Positions 1 through 7,088 are shown, counted from the stretch's first letter. The stretch is DNA of 9,414 bases from an uncultured Eubacteriales bacterium (GCA_900545085.1 UQXU01000069.1:1-9414), one strand, 5' to 3'. Translations and numbers: made by a program. Notes: a model not told the origin generated them from the sequence alone.

Positions 1-1022
1 TGGAGAACATATTTTGCATCAATTTTAAATAGTTTGCGCTCTCCGACGGTGTATTTTTTGTCTTTGGGCAATTCTATCCGCAGCTCCGCCGTGTTTTCTC
101 CGGCTTTCGCCAGCAGAACAACAGAAAAAACATCTTCTACCACTCGAGTTATCTCCAGCAGGAATGTGTTCTCTCCCGGTTCCTCCGCAGGCAGAATATA
201 ATGAGAACGGACGCCTACGTAGCTGCACTCGCATCTGCTGCATTCTACAGCAAACGTCATCCCCCAGTCCTCAGCTAAAATGTGAGTCTCATCCACTGCG
301 CTCATTCGTGAGAAATTCTTGCATCCCGAAAGCTCGCATTCTACTCGAGTCTTGGGGGAATCGAAAAGACGCTTAACATTAATCTTTGGCATCATTACTC
401 CGTCCGATATTACACATGCAAATTCGCAAAGTCTGTATACCTCATCTCTGCTGTGCGATACAAAAATCGTAGTTTTTCTATATTTTTCTAATGTTTGCGC
501 CAAATTCAGCTCAACCTGCCATCTCATCATATCATCCAACGCAGAAAGAGGCTCGTCCAGCAGCAAAAGCTCAGGTTCGCTCACGAGTATACGCGCCAGA
601 GCAACCCTTTGCTGCTGACCTCCGGAAAGCCGCGCCGGTTTTGCATTCTCCAGCCCGGATAGCCCCAGCCTCTCTATCTGCTCCGATGCTGTCCGCTCCC
701 GTTCTTTTTTATTTCCTTTTCTGACGCCTTCTGCTATATTTTGCAGCACGGTCATATTCGGAAACAGAGCATACTGTTGAAACAGATATCCCACCTTGCG
801 CTTTTGCGGAGACAAATTTATACGCCTTTCCGAATCAAACAGAACTCTCCCGTTCAGCACAATTTTTCCGCTATCAGGTCTCTCTATCCCCGCGATACAT
901 TTCAGCGTCATGCTCTTTCCGCTGCCCGAAGCTCCCAAAAGAGCCATAGTTTCCTCCCCTGCTGTAAAGTTCACATTCAAATCGAAGCTCCGCAGCTTCT
1001 TTTTTATACATACCTCCAGCAT
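1..1022 (-). CDS. modC: Molybdate ABC transporter ATP-binding protein ModC (3' end cut by window)
   Basis: This is the ATPase subunit that powers molybdate/tungstate import through ModB at the cytoplasmic face of the membrane. The visible 340 codons contain a Walker A GASGSGKS (30-37), a Q-loop FQQ (81-83), the ABC signature LSGGQ (132-136), Walker B LLLLDEP (152-158), the D-loop SALD and the H-loop His190. A C-terminal part (about 230-340) follows that fits the TOBE/Mop-like regulatory domain of ModC, with a YVGVRSHYIL stretch near 268-277. The ATG lies one base after the modB stop (TGA-C-ATG), and its GAGG ribosome site is inside the last modB codons, so translation is coupled. No stop codon appears before the window edge. 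By comparison with ModC proteins of about 350 residues, only a few residues should be missing. The C-terminal part holds an unusual CxxCxC cluster (Cys261, 264, 266). Family assignment is firm; molybdate versus tungstate cannot be decided. Confidence 0.93.
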   Translation of the reverse strand, partial: MLEVCIKKKLRSFDLNVNFTAGEETMALLGASGSGKSMTLKCIAGIERPDSGKIVLNGRVLFDSERRINLSPQKRKVGYLFQQYALFPNMTVLQNIAEGVRKGNKKERERTASEQIERLGLSGLENAKPARLSGGQQQRVALARILVSEPELLLLDEPLSALDDMMRWQVELNLAQTLEKYRKTTIFVSHSRDEVYRLCEFACVISDGVMMPKINVKRLFDSPKTRVECELSGCKNFSRMSAVDETHILAEDWGMTFAVECSRCECSYVGVRSHYILPAEEPGENTFLLEITRVVEDVFSVVLLAKAGENTAELRIELPKDKKYTVGERKLFKIDAKYVL

Positions 1023-1023
1023 G

Positions 1024-1707
1024 TCACTTTTTCCTCTCTCTGCCCGTGATTAAATTCATGGCTATGATGACAACCAGAGCTATAATTATTACAATTATAA
1101 CCCATATTCCCGCCGTCATATAATCGCCGTTCTGTATTACCTGAGCAATTTTTTGAGATATAGTTCCGGTTTTCCCGGCTATATTCCCCGCGAGCATTGA
1201 TGTTGCTCCATATTCGCCTATCGCTCTTGCAAATGTAAGTATAGTTCCCGAAGCTATTCCCGGAGCGGCGCACGGCACTGTTATTTTCCAGAATATACGC
1301 ATTTCACTCATGCCGAGTGTTCTGCCTGCATCCAGCAAATCAGACGGAACCTGCTCCAGAGCGGCTCTGGCATTGCGATACATCAACGGAAAAGAAATTA
1401 CGGACGCTGCTATAACACAGCCCAGCCATGTCTGCACAACTTTAAAATCAAACGCATCATATAAAAACGCTCCGAACGGTCTGCGCAGAGAAAAAAGCAG
1501 CAGCAAAAAGAACCCTGCAACAGTCGGCGGCAAAACCATTGGAAGCGTGAGCACTCCATCCACAACGGCGCGTACCTTCGGTCTCGCACGATGGACTCTC
1601 GCCGCAGCCCAAAGCCCGAGAAAAAAGCAAACTACAGTCGCCACTATACCTGTTTTAAGAGTTATCCACAAAGGGCTCCAGTCCAAATTTTGAATTACAT
1701 CCCACAT
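1024..1707 (-). CDS. modB: Molybdate ABC transporter permease ModB
   Basis: This is the membrane channel subunit of the molybdate importer, which works as a homodimer bound to ModC inside and ModA outside. The product has 227 residues, the usual ModB length. It has about five hydrophobic segments (roughly 15-36, 48-72, 92-111, 145-165 and 195-218). The EAA coupling loop is visible around 117-137 (LEQVPSDLLDAGRTLGMS), including the invariant Gly132 that docks on the ATPase. LPMVLPPTVAGF near 55-66 and EYGATSMLAGN after the coupling loop are typical of the ModB/CysT permease family. The ATG at 1707 has an AGAGG site about 8 bases upstream. It is the second gene of modABC: modA lies upstream across an 85-base gap holding a stem-loop, and modC follows after a single base. 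Confidence 0.95.
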   Translation of the reverse strand: MWDVIQNLDWSPLWITLKTGIVATVVCFFLGLWAAARVHRARPKVRAVVDGVLTLPMVLPPTVAGFFLLLLFSLRRPFGAFLYDAFDFKVVQTWLGCVIAASVISFPLMYRNARAALEQVPSDLLDAGRTLGMSEMRIFWKITVPCAAPGIASGTILTFARAIGEYGATSMLAGNIAGKTGTISQKIAQVIQNGDYMTAGIWVIIVIIIALVVIIAMNLITGRERKK

Positions 1708-1740
1708 ATTTTTTCCTCTAATGTTCTCTCTTTAGGCTGA

Positions 1741-1771
1741 AAAGCGCCGCCTCTGAATCACAGAGCGGCGC
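1741..1771 (-). terminator. Stem-loop between modA and modB (leaky terminator or mRNA stabiliser)
   Basis: On the minus strand GCGCCGCTCTG pairs with CAGAGGCGGCGC around a TGATT loop, leaving one bulged G: an 11-bp GC-rich stem at 1744-1771. It is followed only by TTTTC, a short T run. It lies 22 bases past the modA stop and 37 bases before the modB start. The weak T run suggests partial termination or protection of the modA mRNA end rather than full termination. Either would give more binding protein than permease and ATPase, a common arrangement in ABC importer operons. The pairing is seen; the function is inferred. Confidence 0.6.
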
Positions 1772-1792
1772 AGAGCGTACGTAGTTTATTTA

Positions 1793-2695
1793 TCATTTAT
1801 TAACAATGAACATATACTTCTCAAATATAGCTTTTACTTCATCCGTCTGAAGGAAAGCGTAGAAATCATCGGCAGCGGCCGTAACCTCATCGGTGGCTTC
1901 TTTATTTTGCACACGAATCATCGGATATATAATATCTCCCGTTACGGAAGTATCCAGCTCTTCGATTATGTCTACATCGTCTTTTACTGAATAAGCATCT
2001 GAATAGTAGACTGTTCCGACTTCATTAGCGCCTTCCTTCACGGCCTCCTTAACTTTAGATACGTTTCCGCATTCGTTTATCTCAATTCCGAGAGCGTCGG
2101 ATATCTGCTGTGTCGTTATGCTCGCCGCATCTTCTGTCTTTTCGATATAGCCCAGCTCCATCAGAGCTTTTCGAGTATATTTTCCTACAGGCACACTTCC
2201 GTCTGCCAGAGCCATATTCTCGGCATCTTTTAGATTTGCCATTCCCGTTACCTTTGTCCCGCTGTTCTTAGCGGTTATTAGGCAAACTTTGTTAGCCAGC
2301 ATATCTACGCGCGTGCCTTCTATCGCAAGATTTTCGCTTTCCAGCGTATCTACCTGAGCCGTCGCCGCTGAAAAGAAAATATCGCAGGCGTAGCCCTCCT
2401 GAATCTGAGTCAGAAGCGTTCCGGAGCTATCCGCATTGTATGTTATCTTAACATTGGGATTGCTTTCATTATAAAGCGGTATTATCTCCTGAAAAGCGTT
2501 TTCAAGACTCGCCGCTATGAAAACCTGAACCTCTGTCTCGCTGTCGGATGACGCATTCTCCGAGGTCTGGTTTGCCGCATTATCGCTTTCGCTCGGCGAA
2601 ACAGACGCAGAGCCGCCCGAGCAGGACGAGAATACTGCAACCGCGGACATCAAAAGAACGACAGGAAGTAAAATACGTCCAAATTTCTTAGCCAT
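1793..2695 (-). CDS. modA: Molybdate ABC transporter substrate-binding lipoprotein ModA
   Basis: This is the extracytoplasmic receptor that binds molybdate (or tungstate) and delivers it to ModBC. The product has 300 residues. The N-terminus is a lipoprotein signal: KK at 3-4, a hydrophobic core at 8-21, then FSSC with the lipid-modified Cys25. Residues 26-55 form a Ser/Asp/Glu/Asn-rich tether. The binding domain starts at VQVFIAAS, where Ser63 is the family's oxyanion-contacting Ser. A second ligand segment, NADSSGTLLTQIQEG, lies near 87-101 and the CDIFFSA strand follows. The ATG at 2695 was chosen because GGAGAGA lies directly before it. An in-frame ATG four codons earlier would overlap that SD and is unlikely. 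The gene ends in tandem stops (TGA TAA). A near-consensus promoter drives modABC. Mo versus W specificity cannot be read from sequence. Confidence 0.95.
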   Translation of the reverse strand: MAKKFGRILLPVVLLMSAVAVFSSCSGGSASVSPSESDNAANQTSENASSDSETEVQVFIAASLENAFQEIIPLYNESNPNVKITYNADSSGTLLTQIQEGYACDIFFSAATAQVDTLESENLAIEGTRVDMLANKVCLITAKNSGTKVTGMANLKDAENMALADGSVPVGKYTRKALMELGYIEKTEDAASITTQQISDALGIEINECGNVSKVKEAVKEGANEVGTVYYSDAYSVKDDVDIIEELDTSVTGDIIYPMIRVQNKEATDEVTAAADDFYAFLQTDEVKAIFEKYMFIVNK

Positions 2696-2713
2696 GTTTC
2701 TCTCTCCATTTCA

Positions 2714-2798
2714 ACTAAGTTTAATGTTAAGAACACATCGTGCTCTTTAAATATTTACTTGTCATTTATACTACTATCAAATATAGCATTAACTTAGT
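2714..2798 (-). promoter_or_regulatory. Inverted repeat spanning the modA promoter and leader (possible operator)
   Basis: The plus strand reads actaagtttaatg at 2714-2726 and cattaacttagt at 2787-2798. The second is the exact inverse of the first apart from one extra T. One arm fills the -35/-10 spacer and the other sits in the leader just upstream of the modA SD, with arm centres about 72 bp apart. Because the distal arm is upstream of the likely transcription start, the arms cannot pair in the mRNA. A DNA-binding regulator is the simpler reading. The repeat is seen; operator function is inference. Confidence 0.4.
2729..2747 (-). promoter_or_regulatory. Small hairpin in the modA leader
   Basis: In the modA mRNA leader, AAGAGCAC (2747-2740) pairs with GTGTTCTT (2736-2729) across a 3-base loop. 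This is an 8-bp stem with one G-U pair. It lies about 34 bases upstream of the modA ATG and does not cover the SD. It is not followed by a T run, so it is not a terminator. It may be an mRNA-stabilising 5' structure. The leader is too short (about 78 bases) to hold a Moco-type riboswitch. Confidence 0.35.
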
Positions 2799-2808
2799 AT
2801 TGTGTCAA
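2780..2808 (-). promoter_or_regulatory. Sigma-A promoter of modABC
   Basis: On the minus strand the -35 box TTGACA (2808-2803) and the -10 box TATATT (2785-2780) are separated by exactly 17 bases. The predicted start is near 2773, giving a leader of about 78 bases to the modA ATG. The promoter lies just past the terminator of the preceding P-loop gene, so the importer operon looks transcriptionally independent. Confidence 0.82.
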
Positions 2809-2821
2809 GAGTATTTATGCA

Positions 2822-2859
2822 CAAAATGCCCGCCGAAGAGCAAGCTCTTTGGCGGGCAT
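2822..2859 (-). terminator. Rho-independent terminator of the P-loop gene
   Basis: A dyad at 2826-2859 pairs atgcccgccgaagagc with its inverse across a minimal loop; there is one imperfect pair, G-U on the plus strand and A-C on the minus strand. On the minus strand the stem is followed by TTTTG. It begins 25 bases past the TAG of the P-loop gene. The symmetric flanks ACAAAAT (2821-2827) and ATTTTGT (2865-2871) make it look potentially bidirectional, although no converging plus-strand gene is visible in this window. Confidence 0.85.
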
Positions 2860-2883
2860 CTCGTATTTTGTGGTCTAACTAAA

Positions 2884-3294
2884 CTAGACAATATATTCTT
2901 TCAGGAAAGCGGGAGCCTCTTTTTCGTCCGCGCTGACAATGAAGATAAACTTGCAGCCTGTGTCCTTGTGAAGCTTTTTAATGCCGTCCATGAATTCTTC
3001 CAACTCTTCCGGCTTCTTTCCTATGATTTTCAGGAAAGCGTCAATATAAATCGCAGTGATATCGAAGTTCTGCGCCAGCATACCGCAAATAAGACCGTAC
3101 AGTCTGTCAACGCCTTCAATGCCGTATTCGCTGGTATCTACAAAACGAATCTCGCGCTTAACGTCATACATATAGCGTTTATCATCGTCGATAAAAACTA
3201 CGTCGCCTTTCGCTGTTTCTACCTCTGCGTTTACCATGTCCAGAAGTCTTTTGGTTTTGCCACTGCCCTTCTTACCATAAATTAACTCAATCAT
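2884..3294 (-). CDS. Small P-loop NTPase-like protein of unknown function
   Basis: I do not recognise a named family for this 136-residue protein. It starts MIELIYGKKGSGKTKR, a Walker A P-loop at residues 7-14 only six residues from the N-terminus. A hydrophobic strand ending in Asp follows (VVFIDDD, 32-38). A second, ITAIYID (79-85), is a plausible Walker B. The late strand FIFIVSAD (116-123) resembles a sensor strand. It has no signal peptide or membrane segment, so it is probably cytosolic. It is short for a complete RecA/AAA-type ATPase and has no second domain, which suggests a single-domain nucleotide binder or kinase-like fold. The ATG at 3294 has GTGAGG about 10 bases upstream. It has its own promoter and terminator, so it appears monocistronic, between glycolysis and molybdate genes without obvious functional tie to either. 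The gene call is strong; the biochemical role is unknown. Confidence 0.85.
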   Translation of the reverse strand: MIELIYGKKGSGKTKRLLDMVNAEVETAKGDVVFIDDDKRYMYDVKREIRFVDTSEYGIEGVDRLYGLICGMLAQNFDITAIYIDAFLKIIGKKPEELEEFMDGIKKLHKDTGCKFIFIVSADEKEAPAFLKEYIV

Positions 3295-3316
3295 TGACTT
3301 ATTTCCTCACTTATTC

Positions 3317-3358
3317 ATAGTTTTGCCTAAAGAGGCGGATTATTAGCTGTTAAACTAT
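3317..3358 (-). promoter_or_regulatory. Long-loop stem in the P-loop gene leader
   Basis: In the predicted 75-base leader, ATAGTTT (3358-3352) can pair with AAACTAT (3323-3317), closing a 28-base loop that contains a small GCC/GGC stem. The 3' arm ends 13 bases before the SD region. This is an AT-rich 7-bp stem, so it is only a weak structural candidate and no known riboswitch class is recognised. Confidence 0.25.
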
Positions 3359-3375
3359 CCTCTTGTTATATTTAG

Positions 3376-3404
3376 ATTATATCACATAGCTCCCCGCGTT
3401 TCAA
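3376..3404 (-). promoter_or_regulatory. Sigma-A promoter of the P-loop gene
   Basis: The -35 box TTGAAA (3404-3399) and a perfect -10 box TATAAT (3381-3376) are 17 bases apart on the minus strand. The predicted start is near 3369, about 75 bases upstream of the ATG at 3294. The promoter lies 34 bases past the gpmI stop. I see no strong terminator for gpmI in between, so some read-through from the glycolytic genes is possible. Confidence 0.8.
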
Positions 3405-3437
3405 CCACGACATATATTAATTCATGATATTTCGATA

Positions 3438-4967
3438 TCAAACCAGCAGAGAGCTTCCCGTCATTTCTTCCGGCTTGGGCAGACCCATGAGATCCAGCAT
3501 CGTAGGCGCAAGATCTGCCAAAACCCCACCGGAACGAAGAGTTTTTTCTTTTGTTTTTTCACCTATGATTATGACCGGAACGGGATTTGTCGTATGCGCA
3601 GTGAAAGGTTCATGCGTCGCCGGATCTATCATCATGTCTGAGTTTCCGTGATCAGCCGTCACTATCGCTTGTCCATTCACCCGCAGAACGGCGTCCACCA
3701 CCTTACCTACGCATTCATCCACAACGCGGACCGCTTTCACCGCCGCATCCATAACTCCCGTATGACCTACCATGTCAGAGTTTGCAAAATTCAAGATCAT
3801 GACGTCGTAGTCTCCGCTTTCGATCTCTTTTACTGCTTTTTCCGTAACCTCATACGCGCTCATCTCCGGCTTGAGGTCATAGGTTGCTACTTTTGGAGAG
3901 GGAATCAAAAATCTATCCTCACCTTCGTATGGCTGCTCTACTCCGCCGTTAAAGAAAAACGTAACATGAGCATATTTCTCTGTTTCAGCAATTCTAAACT
4001 GTTTCAATCCGAGACTGCTTATATATTCTCCAAACGTATTGCTCAATGACTGCGGCTTAAACGCAACGCTCACATTCTCAAACGTGGCGTCATACTGCGT
4101 CATGCAGACGTAATGAACAGGAAAATATTTTCGCTCAAAGCCATCAAATTCCTCAGACGTAAACACTCTCGTCAATTCTCTCGCTCTATCAGGTCTGAAA
4201 TTGAAGAACACAATAGAATCTCCGCTCTTGATTTTGGCAGTCGGTTCTCCGTCTTCCATTATAACCGTAGGGATTACAAACTCATCCGTAATATCTGCGT
4301 CGTAAGAAGCCTGCATAGCCTCGACGGCGCTGCCCGCCGTGTTGCCCTCTCCGAGAGCTATGCAGCGATACGCCTTTTCAACTCTCTCCCAGCGGTTATC
4401 TCTGTCCATAGCATAGTATCTACCGGATACAGTAGCTATCTCACCCGTGCCTATTGCGTTCATCTGCTGCTCCAGCTGCTCTATATAGCCTTTTCCGCTC
4501 GTGGGCGGCGTATCTCTGCCATCCATAAAGCAATGAACATATACGTTTTTTACTCCCTCCTGAGCGGCCATGCGTATCAGCGCGATAAGATGGTCTATGT
4601 GGCTGTGAACTCCTCCGTCCGAAAGCAAGCCCATAAGATGCAGAGCTCCGCCTTTGGCATTATTCATTGCGGCTAACAGCTCTTCATTTTTAAAAAACAC
4701 GCCGTCTTCTATTTTTTTAGAAATTAGAGTTAGTTCCTGATATACAATTCTCCCCGCGCCGATATTCGTATGACCGACTTCCGAATTGCCCATCTGTCCG
4801 TCAGGCAGACCTACGCTCAGACCGGACGCGCCGATTAGAGTATGAGGATATGCACTTTTAAACGCATCTATTCTCGGAGTACCAGCAATCGCTATAGCGT
4901 TGCCCTCCTTCTCCGCACGCTCCCCGAAACCGTCCATTATTATAAGAGCGGTGAAATCTTTTTTCAT
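3438..4967 (-). CDS. gpmI: 2,3-bisphosphoglycerate-independent phosphoglycerate mutase GpmI
   Basis: This cytosolic enzyme interconverts 3- and 2-phosphoglycerate in glycolysis and gluconeogenesis, using a phosphoserine intermediate and two Mn ions. The product has 509 residues, normal for the family. Alkaline-phosphatase-fold metal sites are visible: Asp12 in IIMDGFG, the catalytic Ser62 in MGNSEVGH, the NSDMVGH metal motif, Asp439-His440 in ADHGNSD, and His458. The phosphotransferase domain shows His123 and DGRDTPP (149-155), plus FRPDRARE for substrate binding. The open frame extends nine codons further upstream (ATG at 4994), but AAAGGAG at 4980-4974 lies 6 bases before the ATG at 4967, so that start is preferred. 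It is the third gene of the pgk-tpiA-gpmI cluster, 89 bases after tpiA. A 6-bp AT stem overlaps its stop codon (3425-3440) but has no T run. Confidence 0.97.
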   Translation of the reverse strand: MKKDFTALIIMDGFGERAEKEGNAIAIAGTPRIDAFKSAYPHTLIGASGLSVGLPDGQMGNSEVGHTNIGAGRIVYQELTLISKKIEDGVFFKNEELLAAMNNAKGGALHLMGLLSDGGVHSHIDHLIALIRMAAQEGVKNVYVHCFMDGRDTPPTSGKGYIEQLEQQMNAIGTGEIATVSGRYYAMDRDNRWERVEKAYRCIALGEGNTAGSAVEAMQASYDADITDEFVIPTVIMEDGEPTAKIKSGDSIVFFNFRPDRARELTRVFTSEEFDGFERKYFPVHYVCMTQYDATFENVSVAFKPQSLSNTFGEYISSLGLKQFRIAETEKYAHVTFFFNGGVEQPYEGEDRFLIPSPKVATYDLKPEMSAYEVTEKAVKEIESGDYDVMILNFANSDMVGHTGVMDAAVKAVRVVDECVGKVVDAVLRVNGQAIVTADHGNSDMMIDPATHEPFTAHTTNPVPVIIIGEKTKEKTLRSGGVLADLAPTMLDLMGLPKPEEMTGSSLLV

Positions 4968-4973
4968 ATTCTT

Positions 4974-4980
4974 CTCCTTT
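4974..4980 (-). promoter_or_regulatory. Ribosome binding site deciding the gpmI start
   Basis: AAAGGAG on the minus strand lies 6 bases upstream of the ATG at 4967. It falls inside the nine-codon extension of the longest frame and therefore argues against the upstream ATG at 4994. Confidence 0.85.
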
Positions 4981-5022
4981 ACAAACAGAGCCATTGTCAG
5001 ATTTACCGTATTTTTAAAGTTA

Positions 5023-5049
5023 AGGGCGACGAAACACGTCCATCGCCCT
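5023..5049 (-). terminator. Stem-loop between tpiA and gpmI (attenuator or processing hairpin)
   Basis: On the minus strand AGGGCGA (5049-5043) pairs with TCGCCCT (5029-5023), a 7-bp stem closing a 13-base loop, 7 bases past the tpiA stop. It is followed by TAACTTTAAAAA rather than a clean T run, so it is at best a leaky terminator. Differential mRNA stability between tpiA and gpmI is an equal possibility. I see no convincing promoter between the hairpin and gpmI. Confidence 0.45.
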
Positions 5050-5056
5050 CTTGTTT

Positions 5057-5803
5057 CTATTTACAGTTGATTATCTCTGCGAAATCTTTCGCTTTCAAGC
5101 TTGCTCCGCCGATTAGACCTCCGTCTATTTCGCTCATGCTTCTAAGTTCGGCTGCATTTTTTGCATTCATGCTGCCTCCGTAAAGTATGCGCACCGAATC
5201 GGCTGCATCGCCGTACTTTTCTCTTATCGCACTGCGTATAACGCCGATTGTCTCATTGGCCTGCTCAGCAGTCGCCGTCTTTCCTGTACCTATAGCCCAG
5301 ATCGGCTCATACGCCACCACTATCTCCGGAAGCTGCTCGGCAGAAAAAGGCTCCAGCGCCGTTAGAATCTGAGACGTAACGACATTGTTTGTATTTCCCT
5401 GCTCGCGCTGCTCCAGCGTTTCACCAACGCATATTATCGGAGTAATTCCCGAGCTTAAAGCTGCAAAGGCCCGTTTCGCTACTGTTTCGTCCGTTTCTGC
5501 GAAATATTGCCTGCGCTCACTGTGTCCTACGATAGCATAGCTTACGCCCGCTTCTTTAAGCATATCCGCGGAAATCTCACCGGTAAACGCACCGCTGTTT
5601 TCATAGTGAACATTTTGCGCCCCGAGATTAATAGGAGTATTTTTAATAACCTCTGCCGCTGCCGGAATGCAAATTGCGGGAGGGCATACCACTATGTCAA
5701 CGCTTGAATTCAAAGGAATAGCTTTCAGCTCGCTGAGCAGCTTCTCTGTCTCAGACGGCGTTTTGTTCATTTTCCAGTTTCCAGCAATAAGAGGTTTACG
5801 CAT
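5057..5803 (-). CDS. tpiA: Triosephosphate isomerase TpiA
   Basis: This cytosolic TIM-barrel enzyme interconverts dihydroxyacetone phosphate and glyceraldehyde 3-phosphate. The product has 248 residues, the standard length. It starts [13 protein letters not shown] with substrate-binding Asn9 and Lys11. The catalytic His94 is in IVGHSERR and the catalytic base Glu166 is in [16 protein letters not shown], which includes the mobile loop 6. The phosphate-binding segments ILYGGS and GGLIGGASL are near the C-terminus. A GTG three codons earlier (5812) extends the frame, but GAGGTG is itself the SD for the ATG at 5803, so the ATG was chosen. pgk ends 12 bases upstream and its TAA overlaps this SD, indicating tight translational coupling. 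No defect is seen in the active site. Confidence 0.98.
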   Translation of the reverse strand: MRKPLIAGNWKMNKTPSETEKLLSELKAIPLNSSVDIVVCPPAICIPAAAEVIKNTPINLGAQNVHYENSGAFTGEISADMLKEAGVSYAIVGHSERRQYFAETDETVAKRAFAALSSGITPIICVGETLEQREQGNTNNVVTSQILTALEPFSAEQLPEIVVAYEPIWAIGTGKTATAEQANETIGVIRSAIREKYGDAADSVRILYGGSMNAKNAAELRSMSEIDGGLIGGASLKAKDFAEIINCK

Positions 5804-5809
5804 ATAAGA

Positions 5810-5817
5810 CACCTCTT
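5810..5817 (-). promoter_or_regulatory. Ribosome binding site of tpiA overlapping the pgk stop
   Basis: AAGAGGTG on the minus strand precedes the tpiA ATG (5803) by 6 bases, and its first two bases are the last two of the pgk TAA stop. This decides the tpiA start against the in-frame GTG at 5812 and suggests that ribosomes finishing pgk reinitiate on tpiA. Confidence 0.8.
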
Positions 5818-7000
5818 ATTTGTCGTTTAAAGCTTCCACACCGGGGAGCTTCTTGCCTTCGAGGAATTCAAGCGAAGCGCCGCCGCCTGTAGAAATATGC
5901 GTCATCTTGTCGCCGAAGCCCAGCTTTTTGACCGCGGACGCCGTATCGCCGCCGCCTACAATGGTCATCGCCTGCGCCTGACTCATAGCCTCTGCGATAG
6001 CCTTCGTGCCGCCTGCAAACTGCGGATACTCAGCCACGCCCATAGGTCCGTTCCAAATTATTGTCTTAGCTCCCATAAGCTCATTTGCGAAAACCATCTG
6101 TGTCGCAACGCCGATATCCAGACTCATCATATCTTCGGGGATATCCTCGATGGGGAGCAGCTTGGTTTTTGCATCCATACTTATTTCCTTAGCCGCTACG
6201 CAGTCGCTCGGGAACATCATTTTTACGCCCGTCAGGCGAGCTTTATCCATTAGCTGATTCGCAAGCTCTATGCTGTCTTTATCTACAAGAGACTTGCCGA
6301 GCTTGAACCCTTGAGCCGCCAGGAAGGTGTTTGCCATTCCTCCTCCTATTATCAGGCAATCAACTTTATTGAATAGATTTTCAATAACAGGTATCTTATC
6401 AGCAATCTTCGCGCCTCCGAGCACAGTCACAAAGGGCCGCGCCGGATTCTCCAGCGCATCTCCGAGGAATGCAATTTCCTTCTCCATCAGGAATCCCGCT
6501 ACGCATTCGTCCACATAATGTGTAATGCCTTCTGTAGAAGCGTGAGCACGATGAGCTGTGCCGAACGCATCGTTTACATATATATCACAAAGAGCTGCAA
6601 GCTTCTTAGCGAACTCAGGATCGTTTTTCGTTTCTTCATTATGGAAGCGCAGATTTTCGAGCAGAATTACTTCTCCATCCTTCAGATCGTTTACCGCTTT
6701 TTCCACCTCGGGGCCTACGCATTCGGAAACAAAGCTAAGATCTGTGTTTATCATACGCGCCAGACGCTTAGCTACGGGAGCGAGAGAAAATTCCGGTTTT
6801 ACCTCGCCTTTCGGTCTGCCAAGATGAGAACACAGCACAACCTTGGCGTTGTGATCTATCAGATATTGTATAGTAGGAAGCGCTGCTACGATTCTCGTCT
6901 CATCCGCGACGTCGCCGCCTTCACCCAGAGGCACGTTGAAATCTACGCGCACGAGCACGCGCTTTGAGTCCACAACTACGTCCTTTATAGTCTTCTTCAT
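5816..7000 (-). CDS. pgk: Phosphoglycerate kinase Pgk
   Basis: This cytosolic enzyme transfers phosphate from 1,3-bisphosphoglycerate to ADP, the first ATP-yielding step of glycolysis. The product has 394 residues, typical for bacteria. The N-terminal 3-PG domain shows RVDFNVPL (18-25), SHLGRPKG (58-65), LLENLRF with Arg118, and GTAHRAHAS with Arg151. The C-terminal nucleotide domain shows [11 protein letters not shown] (about 198-208), IIWNGPMG (314-321), GGGDT (349-353) and [13 protein letters not shown] near 370-382. A TTG five codons upstream (7015) is in frame, but GAAGGAG at 7013-7007 lies just before the ATG at 7000, so the ATG was chosen. It is the first gene of pgk-tpiA-gpmI. A putative promoter lies about 90 bases upstream. 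gap, which often precedes pgk in Firmicutes, is not present; trmL is the upstream neighbour. Confidence 0.98.
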   Translation of the reverse strand: MKKTIKDVVVDSKRVLVRVDFNVPLGEGGDVADETRIVAALPTIQYLIDHNAKVVLCSHLGRPKGEVKPEFSLAPVAKRLARMINTDLSFVSECVGPEVEKAVNDLKDGEVILLENLRFHNEETKNDPEFAKKLAALCDIYVNDAFGTAHRAHASTEGITHYVDECVAGFLMEKEIAFLGDALENPARPFVTVLGGAKIADKIPVIENLFNKVDCLIIGGGMANTFLAAQGFKLGKSLVDKDSIELANQLMDKARLTGVKMMFPSDCVAAKEISMDAKTKLLPIEDIPEDMMSLDIGVATQMVFANELMGAKTIIWNGPMGVAEYPQFAGGTKAIAEAMSQAQAMTIVGGGDTASAVKKLGFGDKMTHISTGGGASLEFLEGKKLPGVEALNDK

Positions 7001-7006
7001 ACCGTT

Positions 7007-7013
7007 CTCCTTC
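7007..7013 (-). promoter_or_regulatory. Ribosome binding site deciding the pgk start
   Basis: GAAGGAG on the minus strand lies 6 bases before the ATG at 7000. The longest frame would begin at a TTG (7015) that overlaps this site, so the ATG is preferred. Confidence 0.85.
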
Positions 7014-7088
7014 AAATTTAAATTCCATATTAAAGTTTTTAAGCAGGAAATGACATCAGAAAGGCTGAAAAAAGCCCGTCCTCATATT

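Noticed and set aside
1..1022. A frameshift or truncation in modC, since no complete frame is found there
   Set aside because: The minus-strand frame from 1022 is open and intact through all ABC motifs to the window edge; it lacks a stop only because the window ends.
2773..2820. An E. coli ModE-type operator around the modA -10 region
   Set aside because: TATAT and TATAAA segments are present near the -10, but they do not form a good palindrome with the ModE spacing and are expected by chance in AT-rich promoter DNA.
2740..3285. A 181-codon plus-strand frame over the P-loop gene
   Set aside because: It runs across the modA promoter and the hairpin terminator and is antisense to a gene with a proper SD, promoter and Walker motif.
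3425..3440. A tgatat/atatca hairpin at the gpmI stop as a terminator
   Set aside because: The stem is 6 bp and AT-only apart from one pair, overlaps the stop codon, and no T run follows.
4113..4676. A 187-codon plus-strand frame
   Set aside because: It is antisense to gpmI, whose catalytic motifs account for this stretch, and has no convincing ribosome site or family signature.
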